Shown here in pieces: positions 37,027 to 50,409 of a stretch of DNA of 64,000 bases. The stretch is from an uncultured Bacteroides sp. (lineage in GTDB: Bacteria > Bacteroidota > Bacteroidia > Bacteroidales > Bacteroidaceae). How positions within the stretch are numbered: position 1 is the stretch's first letter; every line of letters begins with the position of its first letter. A model generated the notes under the pieces. The model saw nothing but the letters and a program-made list of their open reading frames with translations, made no database searches and was not told the origin of the DNA. Both the position numbers and the translations under genes were made by a program. The stretch lies in assembly GCA_947038155.1 (NCBI GenBank), contig CAMQVH010000005.1, positions 82,929 to 146,928 of the forward strand, read 5' to 3'.

Positions 37027-40000
37027 TATTTAGCGTATTGTTCAATCTCAGTTACGGCATCCGTATTGTCAATATCCTCCCATTCCATCGGTTTTACCTT
37101 CTCTTGCAGGTACTGGAAGATTACGAACAACACAGGAACGATGAAAATCTGGCAAATCATGCCGACTAACATACCACCGATAGAAGCCGTACCCAGTGTG
37201 CGGTTACCATGAGCACCTACGCCGAAGGCAAACATCAACGGAAGCAGTCCGACTACCATCGCCAATGATGTCATCAAGATAGGACGGAGACGGGCACCGG
37301 CACCCAATACAGCTGCCCATGTGATGCTCATGCCCATCTTACGACGGTCGAGGGCGAACTCTACAATCAGGATGGCATTCTTCGCCAGCAGACCCATCAA
37401 CATGATTAACGCAATCTGCATATAGATATTGTTGGACATCGTGCCGAGAATCATTTTCAACATCGAGATATTGCCGATGGCACTCACTCCGTTCACAAAC
37501 AGAAAGCTGCCTAACAGACCGAACGGAACGGATAGCAACACGGCCAACGGAAGTATGTAACTTTCGTACTGTGCGCTCAGCAGCAGGTAAACGAATACGA
37601 AGCAGAGGATGAAAATCAATCCAGTGGCGCTTCCACTGCTCTGTGCCTCTTCACGTGCCATACCACCCAGTTCATAGGTATAACCGGCAGGAAGGCTCTG
37701 ATTGGCTACTTCCGCCAACGCTGTCAATGCCTGGCCTGATGTATAACCGCTGGCAGGAGCCACCATCACTTTCATGGAAGTGTAAAGGTTGAAACGGCTG
37801 ATGATATCCGGTCCGTATACTTTGTCGATAGAAATGAACTGTGAGATAGGAGCCATTTCGCCCGAACGATTACGAACCTTGATATTCTTCAATGATTCCA
37901 GGTTCTTGCGTGACAGCGGGTCTGACTGAATCATTACACGATACATCTTACCGAAACGGTTGAAATTGGATGCATACAGACCACCGTAATATCCCTGCAT
38001 GGTAGTGAGGATATCACTCGGGCTGATACCTGCTTTCTTACAGGCTGCCGCGTCAATATCAATCATATATTGCGGGAAGTTCGGGTTGAACGTCGTTTTT
38101 GCCGAATTAATTTCGGGGCGGGCTTCCAGCGCAGCGGTATAGTCGTTGACTACATCGAAGAACTTGTTCAGGTCGCCACCCGTCTTATCCTGCATGTTCA
38201 CCTCAATATCCGTGGATGCCGAGTAACCCGGAATCATCGGCGGAGCAAAGAACAATACCTGTGCTTCCTTGATGATTTTCTGTGCACGCATATATAAGGA
38301 ACCTACAATAACGTCGGAGTTCTGTATCATTGAACGTTCATCCCAGTCTTTCAGCTTGATGATGAAAGAACCGTAGGATGGTCCTTGTCCACCGATAAAG
38401 CTGAAACCGGAAATCAATGTGCGTGAAGCTACGGCAGGGTCAGCAGCAATCAGGCTGTCTACACGTGCCAGAATCTCTTCCGAGTGGTCTTGTGATGTGC
38501 CCGGCGGCAGGGTCACGGCTCCCATCAGCGTACCGGTATCTTCGTTGGGCACCATACCTGTCGGGGTGGTGTTCATGAAGAACATAAGCAATGCGATAGA
38601 AGCAACGACCAGTCCCATAGACAACCACTTCTTCTGTATGAAGAACAATACGCGTTTCTTATAGCGTTTCAGGATCGATTCGTATGTGTCGTTGAATCTG
38701 TTTTTGAATTTATCCGTACTCATTCCGATGAGCGCCAGAATACTGAGAAGTATGAAGATGGCGGTAATGACCGGATTGATATGGAAAAGACCGAAAATCA
38801 TGCCGAGAATGGCAACAAGTGTGAATGTAAGTGTGATTCCCGGATGCAGCATCTTTCCGATAGCCTCGGTATATCTTTTTATCATTGTTGTATGAGCAGC
38901 CTTATAGGCTGTTTTCATACGTTCTTTCAATGGAGGAACCTCTTCGGAACCTTCACCTTCCTGTTTGTGCGGTTTCAGAAGAACGGCACACAAGGCGGGG
39001 CTTAATGTCAAGGCGTTCAAGGCGGACAGACCGATAGCGATGGCCATTGTCATACCGAACTGGCGGTAGAATGTTCCTGCCGTTCCACCCATGAAACTTA
39101 CCGGAACGAACACGGCCATCATGACCAGCGTAATGGATACGATAGCACCACCCAGCTCATTCATCGCGTCAATGGAAGCCAGACGTGCCGAAGTGTAGCC
39201 TTGGTCGAGCTTGGCGTGTACACCCTCAACGACCACGATGGCGTCATCGACCACAATCGCAATGGCAAGCACGAGAGCACATAGCGTCAGCAAGTTCAGA
39301 CTGAACCCTACCAGAGACAAGATGAAGAATGTACCGATAAGGGCTACCGGGATGGCAATGGTCGGAATCAATGTAGAACGCAAGTCCTGCAAGAAAATAT
39401 ATACCACGATGAACACCAGGATAAAGGCTTCAATCAAAGTCTTCAAAACCTCATGGATAGAGGCGAACAGGAAGTCGTTGGCATTCATCGAAACGTTTAT
39501 CTTCAAGCCCGACGGCAAAGTTTTCGATGCTTCGTCCAATAGTGCCTGAATGTCGCTGATGGTTTGTGTGGCGTTGGTTCCTGCCATCTGATAAACGATA
39601 CAGGTTACAGCCTTATGTCCATTTACGCGGTTGGTAAAGTTGTATCCCAAGCGGTCTAACTGCACTTCGGCGATGTCGTTCAGACGAAGCACTTCGCCGT
39701 TGGGCAGAGACTTGATGACGATGTTCTCAAACTCCTCCGGCTGTTGCAGACGGCCTTTGTAGCGGATGGTGTATTGGAAGGTCTGGTTACTGCGTTCGCC
39801 GAACTGTCCCGGAGCAGCTTCCACGTTCTGTTCTGCCAAAGCGGCGGATACGTCGCTCGGAATCAGCTTATATTGCGCCATTACGTCCGGACGCAGCCAG
39901 ATGCGCATGGAGTAATCCTGTCCCATCACGGAGGCGTCACCCACACCCGGCACACGCTGAACTTGCGGAATCAGGTTGATTTTCGCATAGTTCTCGATGA

Positions 40001-40460
40001 ACGATTCCGCATACGTGTCGGTTTCGTCATAGAGGGAGAATACCACCAGCATGGAGGTTTGGCGTTTCTGTGTTGTCACACCGACTTTGGTTACTTCGGC
40101 GGGGAGCAATCCCTGCGCCATCGAAACACGGTTTTGCACGTTGACGGCAGCCATGTCCGGGTCTGTCCCTTGTTTGAAGTAGATGGAGATTTCGCCGGAA
40201 CCTGTGTTGGAGGCGGTAGAGGTCATGTACATCATGTTTTCCACACCGTTGATTTGTTCCTCGAGCGGGGCAATCACGGAGTTCAATACGGTCGACGCGC
40301 TGGCTCCCGTATAAGTAGCCCTTACAGACACAGTAGGGGGCGCGATGTCCGGATACTGGGTGATAGGCAGCGTAGCCAATCCGATGGCACCCAGGATTAC
40401 TATCAAGATGGAAATAACGGTTGATAGTACCGGACGGTTAATAAAATTATCTAATTTCAT
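37026..40460 (-). CDS. RND (HAE1) family efflux pump, AcrB-like
   Basis: The 1144-residue inner-membrane transporter has the RND layout: a TM segment, a large periplasmic loop, six TM segments, a second large loop and a final TM bundle. The N-terminus (FINRPVLSTVISILIVILGA), QYPDIAPPTVSV, and the TM4 proton-relay segment AIAIVVDDAIVVVEGV are typical of AcrB/MexB. It exports hydrophobic compounds using the proton gradient. About 90 residues more than AcrB are explained by an insertion after the first half (a charged linker around EGSEEVPPLKERMK and an extra hydrophobic hairpin). It lies 16 bp after the adaptor gene and overlaps the channel gene by a few bases. The drug range cannot be predicted. 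Confidence 0.93.
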   Translation of the reverse strand: MKLDNFINRPVLSTVISILIVILGAIGLATLPITQYPDIAPPTVSVRATYTGASASTVLNSVIAPLEEQINGVENMMYMTSTASNTGSGEISIYFKQGTDPDMAAVNVQNRVSMAQGLLPAEVTKVGVTTQKRQTSMLVVFSLYDETDTYAESFIENYAKINLIPQVQRVPGVGDASVMGQDYSMRIWLRPDVMAQYKLIPSDVSAALAEQNVEAAPGQFGERSNQTFQYTIRYKGRLQQPEEFENIVIKSLPNGEVLRLNDIAEVQLDRLGYNFTNRVNGHKAVTCIVYQMAGTNATQTISDIQALLDEASKTLPSGLKINVSMNANDFLFASIHEVLKTLIEAFILVFIVVYIFLQDLRSTLIPTIAIPVALIGTFFILSLVGFSLNLLTLCALVLAIAIVVDDAIVVVEGVHAKLDQGYTSARLASIDAMNELGGAIVSITLVMMAVFVPVSFMGGTAGTFYRQFGMTMAIAIGLSALNALTLSPALCAVLLKPHKQEGEGSEEVPPLKERMKTAYKAAHTTMIKRYTEAIGKMLHPGITLTFTLVAILGMIFGLFHINPVITAIFILLSILALIGMSTDKFKNRFNDTYESILKRYKKRVLFFIQKKWLSMGLVVASIALLMFFMNTTPTGMVPNEDTGTLMGAVTLPPGTSQDHSEEILARVDSLIAADPAVASRTLISGFSFIGGQGPSYGSFIIKLKDWDERSMIQNSDVIVGSLYMRAQKIIKEAQVLFFAPPMIPGYSASTDIEVNMQDKTGGDLNKFFDVVNDYTAALEARPEINSAKTTFNPNFPQYMIDIDAAACKKAGISPSDILTTMQGYYGGLYASNFNRFGKMYRVMIQSDPLSRKNLESLKNIKVRNRSGEMAPISQFISIDKVYGPDIISRFNLYTSMKVMVAPASGYTSGQALTALAEVANQSLPAGYTYELGGMAREEAQSSGSATGLIFILCFVFVYLLLSAQYESYILPLAVLLSVPFGLLGSFLFVNGVSAIGNISMLKMILGTMSNNIYMQIALIMLMGLLAKNAILIVEFALDRRKMGMSITWAAVLGAGARLRPILMTSLAMVVGLLPLMFAFGVGAHGNRTLGTASIGGMLVGMICQIFIVPVLFVIFQYLQEKVKPMEWEDIDNTDAVTEIEQYAK

Positions 40461-40476
40461 ACGGTTATCTAAGTTA

Positions 40477-41652
40477 TTAATTGAAAGCAGTAGCTAAATT
40501 TCCTTCGCGTTGGTCTTTCAAGTGCTGTTGATAGTTCGCTTCTTTCTGAGCCGGTGTGATAGGCTGTACAGTCTGACCGTCTTTCAAGCTTTGTACGCCT
40601 TCGATTACGATTTTGTCTCCTGCGTTCAAGCCGGAAGTAACGAGATATTCTTTTCCGTTATCCAGGTTGAAAATATTGATTTCCGTATATTTCACAGTGT
40701 TGTCCGGTTGGAGGACATAAACGAACTTCTTATCTTGGATTTCTACTGTTGCAGACTGCGGTATGCTGATAACGTTGTCCATAGTATAAGGAATCAGTAC
40801 GTTTGCCGTACCGCCGCTACGCAAGATGTGCTCCTTGTTCGGGAAGATGGCACGCATGCTTACAGAACCGGTGCTTTGGTCGATAACTCCCGTGATGGCG
40901 TCCACTTTACCTTCAATGCTGTATTCGGTACCGTCAATCAACTGTAATTTAATAGCCGGTATTTTGCTGATTTCTTCTTTGATAGTGCTTCCTGACTTGG
41001 TCATAGCCAACAGTTCTTTTTCTGTCATTGAGAAATATACATATACTTCATCAATTTCGGAAACGGTAGTCATCGGAGTGGCGATAGAAGGGCTTACCAA
41101 TGCTCCCAAACGATAAGGGATATTATTGATGACACCGTCGGAAGGACTCTTCACCTGTGTGAATGAGAGGTTTTGCCGGGCAGTAGTCAACTGTGCCTTT
41201 GCCTGCGCCAACTGTGCCTGAGACTGTGCCAGTGTATTTTCAGCCATCGACAGGTCATAATCACTGATGATGTTCTTCCTGTTCAGTTCACGCTTGTTGT
41301 CCACCGTAATCTGTTGGGTGCGTACTGCCGCTTCTGCCGTAGCAACGGCTGCTTGGGCTGTGCGTACTGCCGCTTCGTACTGTGTAGGGTCAATGATGAA
41401 CAGGACTTGTCCCTTACGGACACTTGCTCCTTCGTCTACACACAGTTTGGTGATGAAGCCCGATACTTGCGGACGGATTTCTACGTCTTGTTTGCCTTTA
41501 ATAGTAGCCGGATAAGCTGTCGTTAGATTTGCAGTTGACTTTTGTAACTCCTGTACTGCATACTCGGGGACTTTTCCCGTGTCATTTCCCTTATTGCCGC
41601 AACTGGACAGAAGGGCTAAGCAAAATGCAAATAAAACAATTCTACTTTTCAT
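40477..41652 (-). CDS. RND efflux periplasmic adaptor lipoprotein, AcrA-like
   Basis: I use the start at MKSRIVLFAFCLALLSSC, giving 391 residues with lipidated Cys18; an ATG three codons upstream is also possible. The adaptor has a lipoyl half (IRPQVSGFITKLCVDEGASV), an alpha-hairpin coiled coil of alternating AAV/AEA and QAQLAQAKAQL repeats (about 90-150), the second lipoyl half (FTQVKSPSDGVI) and beta-barrel domains. It bridges the RND pump and the outer-membrane channel. It is first in the operon adaptor-pump-channel-lpxA. No regulator is adjacent, and no TAnnTTTG box stands out upstream. Confidence 0.92.
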   Translation of the reverse strand: MKSRIVLFAFCLALLSSCGNKGNDTGKVPEYAVQELQKSTANLTTAYPATIKGKQDVEIRPQVSGFITKLCVDEGASVRKGQVLFIIDPTQYEAAVRTAQAAVATAEAAVRTQQITVDNKRELNRKNIISDYDLSMAENTLAQSQAQLAQAKAQLTTARQNLSFTQVKSPSDGVINNIPYRLGALVSPSIATPMTTVSEIDEVYVYFSMTEKELLAMTKSGSTIKEEISKIPAIKLQLIDGTEYSIEGKVDAITGVIDQSTGSVSMRAIFPNKEHILRSGGTANVLIPYTMDNVISIPQSATVEIQDKKFVYVLQPDNTVKYTEINIFNLDNGKEYLVTSGLNAGDKIVIEGVQSLKDGQTVQPITPAQKEANYQQHLKDQREGNLATAFN

Positions 41653-41735
41653 ACTTCTCATTTATCTGTTTTTTTTAATTATGCGTTTTGTTGAACGTGT
41701 GTCATTCTCTTGTATAAAAGGGGGGATTTAAGGAA

Positions 41736-41775
41736 TAAAAGCCGGAAACTAATTCAGATAAATCAGTTTCCGGCT
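41736..41775 (-). terminator. Terminator after the beta-galactosidase gene
   Basis: A perfect 11-bp stem (AGCCGGAAACT at 41740-41750 with 41765-41775) is followed on the minus strand by TTTTATTCC. It lies 70 bp past the beta-galactosidase stop, separating it from the efflux operon. Confidence 0.8.
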
Positions 41776-41844
41776 GCAAAAGTACAGTAATTTCGCTATT
41801 CTTGTACTCTGATACCGTGTTTTTTAACGATGTTTTTTACTTCA

Positions 41845-45391
<3,547 letters not shown>

Positions 45392-48300
45392 ATGAATAAA
45401 CTGACGAGGCTGAAAAGATGCAAAAGGTGCATCAGTACGTTAATGCTTATGTGTTGTTCGCTCTTAGTATGGGCGCAGAATACAGTAACGGGAACTGTAT
45501 TGGATGAATCTAATTTGGAAGTAATTGGTGCGAATGTGAAAGAAAAAGGCACTGCTAACGGTGTCATCACCGACATGAATGGTGTTTTTCATTTAAAAGT
45601 GAGCAATCTTCAAAAAGCTGTTCTGCAAATCTCGTTCATGGGATATGAACCTCAAGAGGTCCCGTTGAACGGGCGTAAACAACTAAAAATTATTCTAAAA
45701 GAAACAGCAAATGAACTTCAGGAAGTTACGGTTGTGGCCTATGGTACACAGAAGAAAGAGACTTTGACAGGGGCTATCTCTGCCGTAAGTAATGATGCGT
45801 TGGTGCGTTCGCCTAATGCTAGTGTAGCTAACACGTTGGCAGGCCAGATCACGGGACTCTCATCTGTACAAACCAGCGGCCAACCGGGGCAGGAAGATCC
45901 CAAAGTGTTTATTCGCGGTGTAGGGTCTTTGACAGAAAGTGCTTCTTCTCCTCTGATCCTGGTGGACGGTGTGGAACGTTCGTTTTATCAAATGGATCCG
46001 AATGAAATAGAAAGTGTGACAGTACTGAAAGACGCTTCTGCCACTGCTGTATTCGGTGTTCGAGGTGCAAATGGCGTAATTTTGGTAACTACACGCCGTG
46101 GTAAAGAGGGCAAAGCGAAAATCTCGGTGAATTCTTCGGTTGGTATTCAGATGCCTACTCGTATGCTCGAAATGGCAGACAGTTATACGTATGCAACTTT
46201 GAGAAATGAGATTATAACAAATGACAAGCCAAATGCTACCGAGAATGATTTGGTATTTGATAATTATGCAGTTGAACGATTCAGACTGAATGATGATCCC
46301 ATCATGTATCCCAGTATCGACTGGAGAAGATATCTGCTGAATAAGACATCTGTGCAGACACAACACAACCTGAATATTTCCGGAGGAACAAAGGATATAC
46401 GTTACTTCATATCTTTAGGTTTCTTATATCAGAATGGCCTGTTGAAACAGTTCAAAGGAGTGGGATATGATAATAATTATAAATACAAAAGGTATAATTA
46501 TCGGGCCAATCTGGATTTTGATGCTACTAAGACTACCACGTTAAAGATTGGTATCGGTGGTATTGTAGGTAACCGGAATGAACCGATGATTAATGATGCG
46601 ACTAATTCAATCTGGACATTGATTAATCAGACGACTCCGTTCAGCAGCCCGGGAGTAATTGACGGGAAGCTGATAGTTACCCCCGAAGAACGTTTTGATA
46701 ATAAAATTAATTTGGGTAACAGTGCTTTGCCTAAATGTTACGGGACAGGTTATTCAACAGCTATTAATAATACAATGAATTTGGATCTTCTGTTGAACCA
46801 GAAATTGGACTTTATTACTAAAGGACTGTCAGCAGAGATAAAAGGTGCCTATAATACGAGTTATGGCTTTACTAAGAAACGTAAAGGACAGGTGGAGCAA
46901 TTTATGCCTTTCTACCAGTCTTCTTTGGAGGATCCGTCGCTTGGTTATGACTCGCCGGATTTCAACAAGAATATTGTTTATAAGATCAAAGGAGAAAATA
47001 AGAGCTTGCAATATGACGAAACTTCCTCGAGGGCAAGAAACTGGTATCTGGAGGCAAGTCTGAGATATAACCGTAAGTTTGGTTCTCATAATGTCGGAGG
47101 ATTGTTCTTATATAATCAGAGTAAAAAATACTATCCTGCTCAATGGGTGGGAGTACCGTCCGCTTACATCGGTTTTGTAGGGCGTCTGACGTATGATTAT
47201 AAATCCCGTTATATGGCAGAAGTCAACTTCGGTTATAATGGCTCCGAGAATTTTGCTCCGGGTAAGAGATTCGGTGCATTCCCTGCCGGTTCTATCGGTT
47301 ACATCCTGTCGGAGGAAGCATTTATGAAACAACAGAAGGTTGTTGATTATCTGAAATTCCGTGCTTCAGTCGGTCTGGTCGGAAATGATAACCTTGGAAA
47401 TAATCGTTTCTTGTTCCTGCCGGATTCTTATGATGTGAACCTGAGCGGAGTAGACGCGTGGAATAACAATAAATACGGCTTCAACTTTGGTTATAACAGC
47501 AAAGCGCTGGTCCTGGGTGCGCTGGAGAAACGTCTGGGTAATCCGAACGTGACTTGGGAAACGGCGCTGAAACAGAATTATGGACTGGACGTTCATTTCT
47601 TGAAGAGCCGTCTGAAGATCTCTTTGGATTATTTCCTCGAAGAACGTAAGGACATTCTTATCAGTCGTAAGACAATACCTTTATTAACGGGACTGACTTC
47701 CTCGATTCTCCCTGCCGTAAATATGGGTAAAGTGAAAAATCACGGCTATGAAGTAGAAGTGAAGTGGAATGACAGGATCGGTCAGGTTCAGTATAATGTT
47801 CAGGCAAACGTTTCCTACTCAAAGAATAAGATTATTTTCCAGGACGAGGTAGAACCTAATGAACCTTATATGTGGAGGACGGGAAATCCGGTAGGAACAC
47901 TTTTCGGATATGTGGCGGACGGCTTTTATACGGAGGCGGATTTCGGAGAGAACGGCAAACTCGTGGCTGGCTTGCCCGACCCCGGGGTATCCGTGAAGCC
48001 GGGTGATGTGAAATACCGGGATTTGAACGGTGACGAAGAAATTACTTCGGACGACCAGACTATTATTGGAAACCCGACTCGTCCGGCCTATACATTCGGA
48101 TTGAATTATGGCATTAATTATAAGGGCTTTTTCCTGACAATGAACTGGACTGGTGCCGCACAGCGTTCCTTGTTGTTGGATGGAGCTTTTAGAGAACCTT
48201 TTGGAAATGGTAAAATTCGTGGCTTGATGCAGTTCCACGCAGATACACGTTGGACACCGGAAACAGCCGGTACGGCTACCACACCGCGGTTTACCGAGAC

Positions 48301-48568
48301 AAACGCAGTTTACAATATGCGTTCTTCTTCTCTTTGGGTACGAGACGGTTCCTATTTGAAACTGAAGAATGTGACAATAGGATATAACTTTACAGATAAG
48401 AAGATGTTGAAAAAACTGGGTATCCAGCAGTTAGGTATAAAACTGACAGGCTATAATCTGCTGACCTTTGATAAGTTTGACATCATGGACCCTGAATGTA
48501 ATCCGAATAATGCGGATTCTTACCCTATCATTAAGATATATAATTTAGGTATTAATCTAACCTTCTAA
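45392..48568 (+). CDS. SusC/RagA-type TonB-dependent transporter, first of two tandem pairs
   Basis: The 1058-residue protein has a signal peptide ending near VWAQ, a carboxypeptidase-regulatory-like domain (about 36-115, TVTGTVLDESNLEVIGANV), a TonB-interacting stretch (LQEVTVVAYGTQKKE), a plug with SVTVLKDASATAVFGVRGAN, and a barrel ending in LGINLTF. It imports an oligosaccharide or glycopeptide with its SusD partner, which starts 11 bp downstream. No glycoside hydrolase, lyase or sensor lies in the block from here to 54839, so the substrate cannot be inferred. Confidence 0.92.
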   Translation: MNKLTRLKRCKRCISTLMLMCCSLLVWAQNTVTGTVLDESNLEVIGANVKEKGTANGVITDMNGVFHLKVSNLQKAVLQISFMGYEPQEVPLNGRKQLKIILKETANELQEVTVVAYGTQKKETLTGAISAVSNDALVRSPNASVANTLAGQITGLSSVQTSGQPGQEDPKVFIRGVGSLTESASSPLILVDGVERSFYQMDPNEIESVTVLKDASATAVFGVRGANGVILVTTRRGKEGKAKISVNSSVGIQMPTRMLEMADSYTYATLRNEIITNDKPNATENDLVFDNYAVERFRLNDDPIMYPSIDWRRYLLNKTSVQTQHNLNISGGTKDIRYFISLGFLYQNGLLKQFKGVGYDNNYKYKRYNYRANLDFDATKTTTLKIGIGGIVGNRNEPMINDATNSIWTLINQTTPFSSPGVIDGKLIVTPEERFDNKINLGNSALPKCYGTGYSTAINNTMNLDLLLNQKLDFITKGLSAEIKGAYNTSYGFTKKRKGQVEQFMPFYQSSLEDPSLGYDSPDFNKNIVYKIKGENKSLQYDETSSRARNWYLEASLRYNRKFGSHNVGGLFLYNQSKKYYPAQWVGVPSAYIGFVGRLTYDYKSRYMAEVNFGYNGSENFAPGKRFGAFPAGSIGYILSEEAFMKQQKVVDYLKFRASVGLVGNDNLGNNRFLFLPDSYDVNLSGVDAWNNNKYGFNFGYNSKALVLGALEKRLGNPNVTWETALKQNYGLDVHFLKSRLKISLDYFLEERKDILISRKTIPLLTGLTSSILPAVNMGKVKNHGYEVEVKWNDRIGQVQYNVQANVSYSKNKIIFQDEVEPNEPYMWRTGNPVGTLFGYVADGFYTEADFGENGKLVAGLPDPGVSVKPGDVKYRDLNGDEEITSDDQTIIGNPTRPAYTFGLNYGINYKGFFLTMNWTGAAQRSLLLDGAFREPFGNGKIRGLMQFHADTRWTPETAGTATTPRFTETNAVYNMRSSSLWVRDGSYLKLKNVTIGYNFTDKKMLKKLGIQQLGIKLTGYNLLTFDKFDIMDPECNPNNADSYPIIKIYNLGINLTF

Positions 48569-48579
48569 TAGTGCTGACA

Positions 48580-50376
48580 ATGAAAAACTATAAAAAGTAT
48601 ATGGGCTGTCTTTCTCTCTTTGCATTGACATTGATAGGGTGCGAAGACCTTAAGTTCGGAGAGAAGTTTTTGGATAAGCCGATAAGTAATGAGCAGAATA
48701 TAGATTCTGTCTTTAACAAGAAAGTATATGCTGAGCAGGCATTGGCGGAGACTTACCATTCACTGCCGGATTATCTGCCTATGCAAGGACGTCTGGGATA
48801 TGGAGTGCTGGAAATGCTTACCGATTTGGGTGACTGGACAAAAAAAGGAGCACCTAAGTTCTATACAGGAACGGTAGACGGAACAAATGCCTATCTGGAA
48901 CATCTTCCATATCGGTTGGATGTTGATAATAGAACCATTGGTGTCGGTCCGATTTATGGTATCCGGAGAGCTTATATCTATATTGAAAATGTGGATAGAG
49001 TGACAGATATGACTGCGGATGAAAAGGCGATAGGAAAAGCGGAAGCACAAGTAATTATTGCCTATCATTATTCTCAAATGCTCCGTTATTATGGGGGTAT
49101 GCCGTGGATAGACCATGCTTATACGGCAGAAGATGCGATGAAATTTCCTCGCATGACGGTAGAAGAAACCGTACAGAAAATCATTGGGTTGCTGGATGCC
49201 GCCGCCTCTGTATTACCTTGGCAGGTAGATGCGGATAATGACGGACGAATGACGGCGGCCTCTGCTTTAGCATTAAAGTCCAGAGTGCTTCAGTTTGTGG
49301 CGAGTCCTTTGTTTAATGCTGACAAACCCTATTTGGAAGGTGATGCTTCCTCTCAATTCCTTACCTGGTATGGTAATTATTCATCAGACAGGTGGCAGAA
49401 AGCACTGGATGCAGGGTTGGAATTTATGCGGGCTAATAAAAAGAATTCGAATGTTTATCAACTGGTGAATACAGGTAACCCTCGCGATGATTTTGCGGCA
49501 GGATATTTCAATCGTCATAATGGAGAGGTTCTGATTTCTTCCAGAAGATTTACCACTTATGCTACGGGGAAACTTCCGTTTGCCCAAGTACGCTACGGAG
49601 TTGCTTCTCCTACATTGACCTATGTCGATATGTTTCAGATGAAGGACGGGACGGAATTCGACTGGAATAATCCCGATCATAATAAATTCCCCTTCTTTGA
49701 TAAGGATGGAAATCCTAGAAGGGATATCCGCTTGTATGAAACGGTTGCTGTGAATGGAGATAAGTTTAAGGGTGCCCAAAAGGTGCAGATTTTTGAAGGA
49801 GCCACTCAGTCACCTTATAAAGATGGGCGAATGAGCTACAATGGTTTTGCGATGAGAAAATTCATACGAAACTTTAATGACGAAGTGAATGGTAAGTTCT
49901 ATTCTTGTCCGTTAATTCGTCTTCCCGAAGTTTATTTGAATATGGCTGAAGCGATGAATGAGTTGAATAAGGCGGAAGTTCGTGACGAGTTTGGCAATAC
50001 GGCCTATGATTATCTGAACAAAACCAGGGAACGTGCAGGTATGCCTGCGATTTCGGCGGCAGATGTTCCGGCCGGAAAACCGTTGCGCGAAGCGATATTA
50101 CGTGAAAGAGCCATTGAATTCGGTTATGAAGAAGTACGTTATTTCGATTTGATACGTTGGAAACGCGCAGATATATTTACCGGACAACTATCACGTCTGA
50201 TTATTAAAAAAGCGGCCAGTGAGCCGAGCGGCTTTTCTTATAAAGTATCTCATGCAATGGCGGAAACACGCCAGTATGCGAAACCTGAGAAGTGGAATGA
50301 CAAATATTTCCTGTTACCTCTACCGGTAGACGAGATAAACAAGAAATATGGATTGATTCAGAATCCGGGTTGGTAA
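48580..50376 (+). CDS. SusD-family lipoprotein, first pair
   Basis: Starting at MKNYKKYMGCLSLFALTLIGC, the protein has 598 residues with lipidated Cys21 followed by EDLKFGE. A start at 48571 (GTG) is possible but less likely. SusD features include the N-terminal segment VYAEQALAETYHSLPDYLP, the helical IAYHYSQMLRYYGGMPWI, and the C-terminal RagB signature (LIRLPEVYLNMAEAMNELN, KTRERAGMPAI, RERAIEFGYEEVRYFDLIRWK). It partners the preceding SusC in glycan capture. It is followed at 33 bp by a second, shorter SusC. Confidence 0.88.
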   Translation: MKNYKKYMGCLSLFALTLIGCEDLKFGEKFLDKPISNEQNIDSVFNKKVYAEQALAETYHSLPDYLPMQGRLGYGVLEMLTDLGDWTKKGAPKFYTGTVDGTNAYLEHLPYRLDVDNRTIGVGPIYGIRRAYIYIENVDRVTDMTADEKAIGKAEAQVIIAYHYSQMLRYYGGMPWIDHAYTAEDAMKFPRMTVEETVQKIIGLLDAAASVLPWQVDADNDGRMTAASALALKSRVLQFVASPLFNADKPYLEGDASSQFLTWYGNYSSDRWQKALDAGLEFMRANKKNSNVYQLVNTGNPRDDFAAGYFNRHNGEVLISSRRFTTYATGKLPFAQVRYGVASPTLTYVDMFQMKDGTEFDWNNPDHNKFPFFDKDGNPRRDIRLYETVAVNGDKFKGAQKVQIFEGATQSPYKDGRMSYNGFAMRKFIRNFNDEVNGKFYSCPLIRLPEVYLNMAEAMNELNKAEVRDEFGNTAYDYLNKTRERAGMPAISAADVPAGKPLREAILRERAIEFGYEEVRYFDLIRWKRADIFTGQLSRLIIKKAASEPSGFSYKVSHAMAETRQYAKPEKWNDKYFLLPLPVDEINKKYGLIQNPGW

Positions 50377-50409
50377 TAATCAAATCGTTGAATAATAAGA
50401 AGAATGATT

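Noticed and set aside
39744..40424. 226-codon open frame opposite the RND pump gene
   Set aside because: It is an antisense shadow; the pump frame has clear family motifs throughout this stretch.
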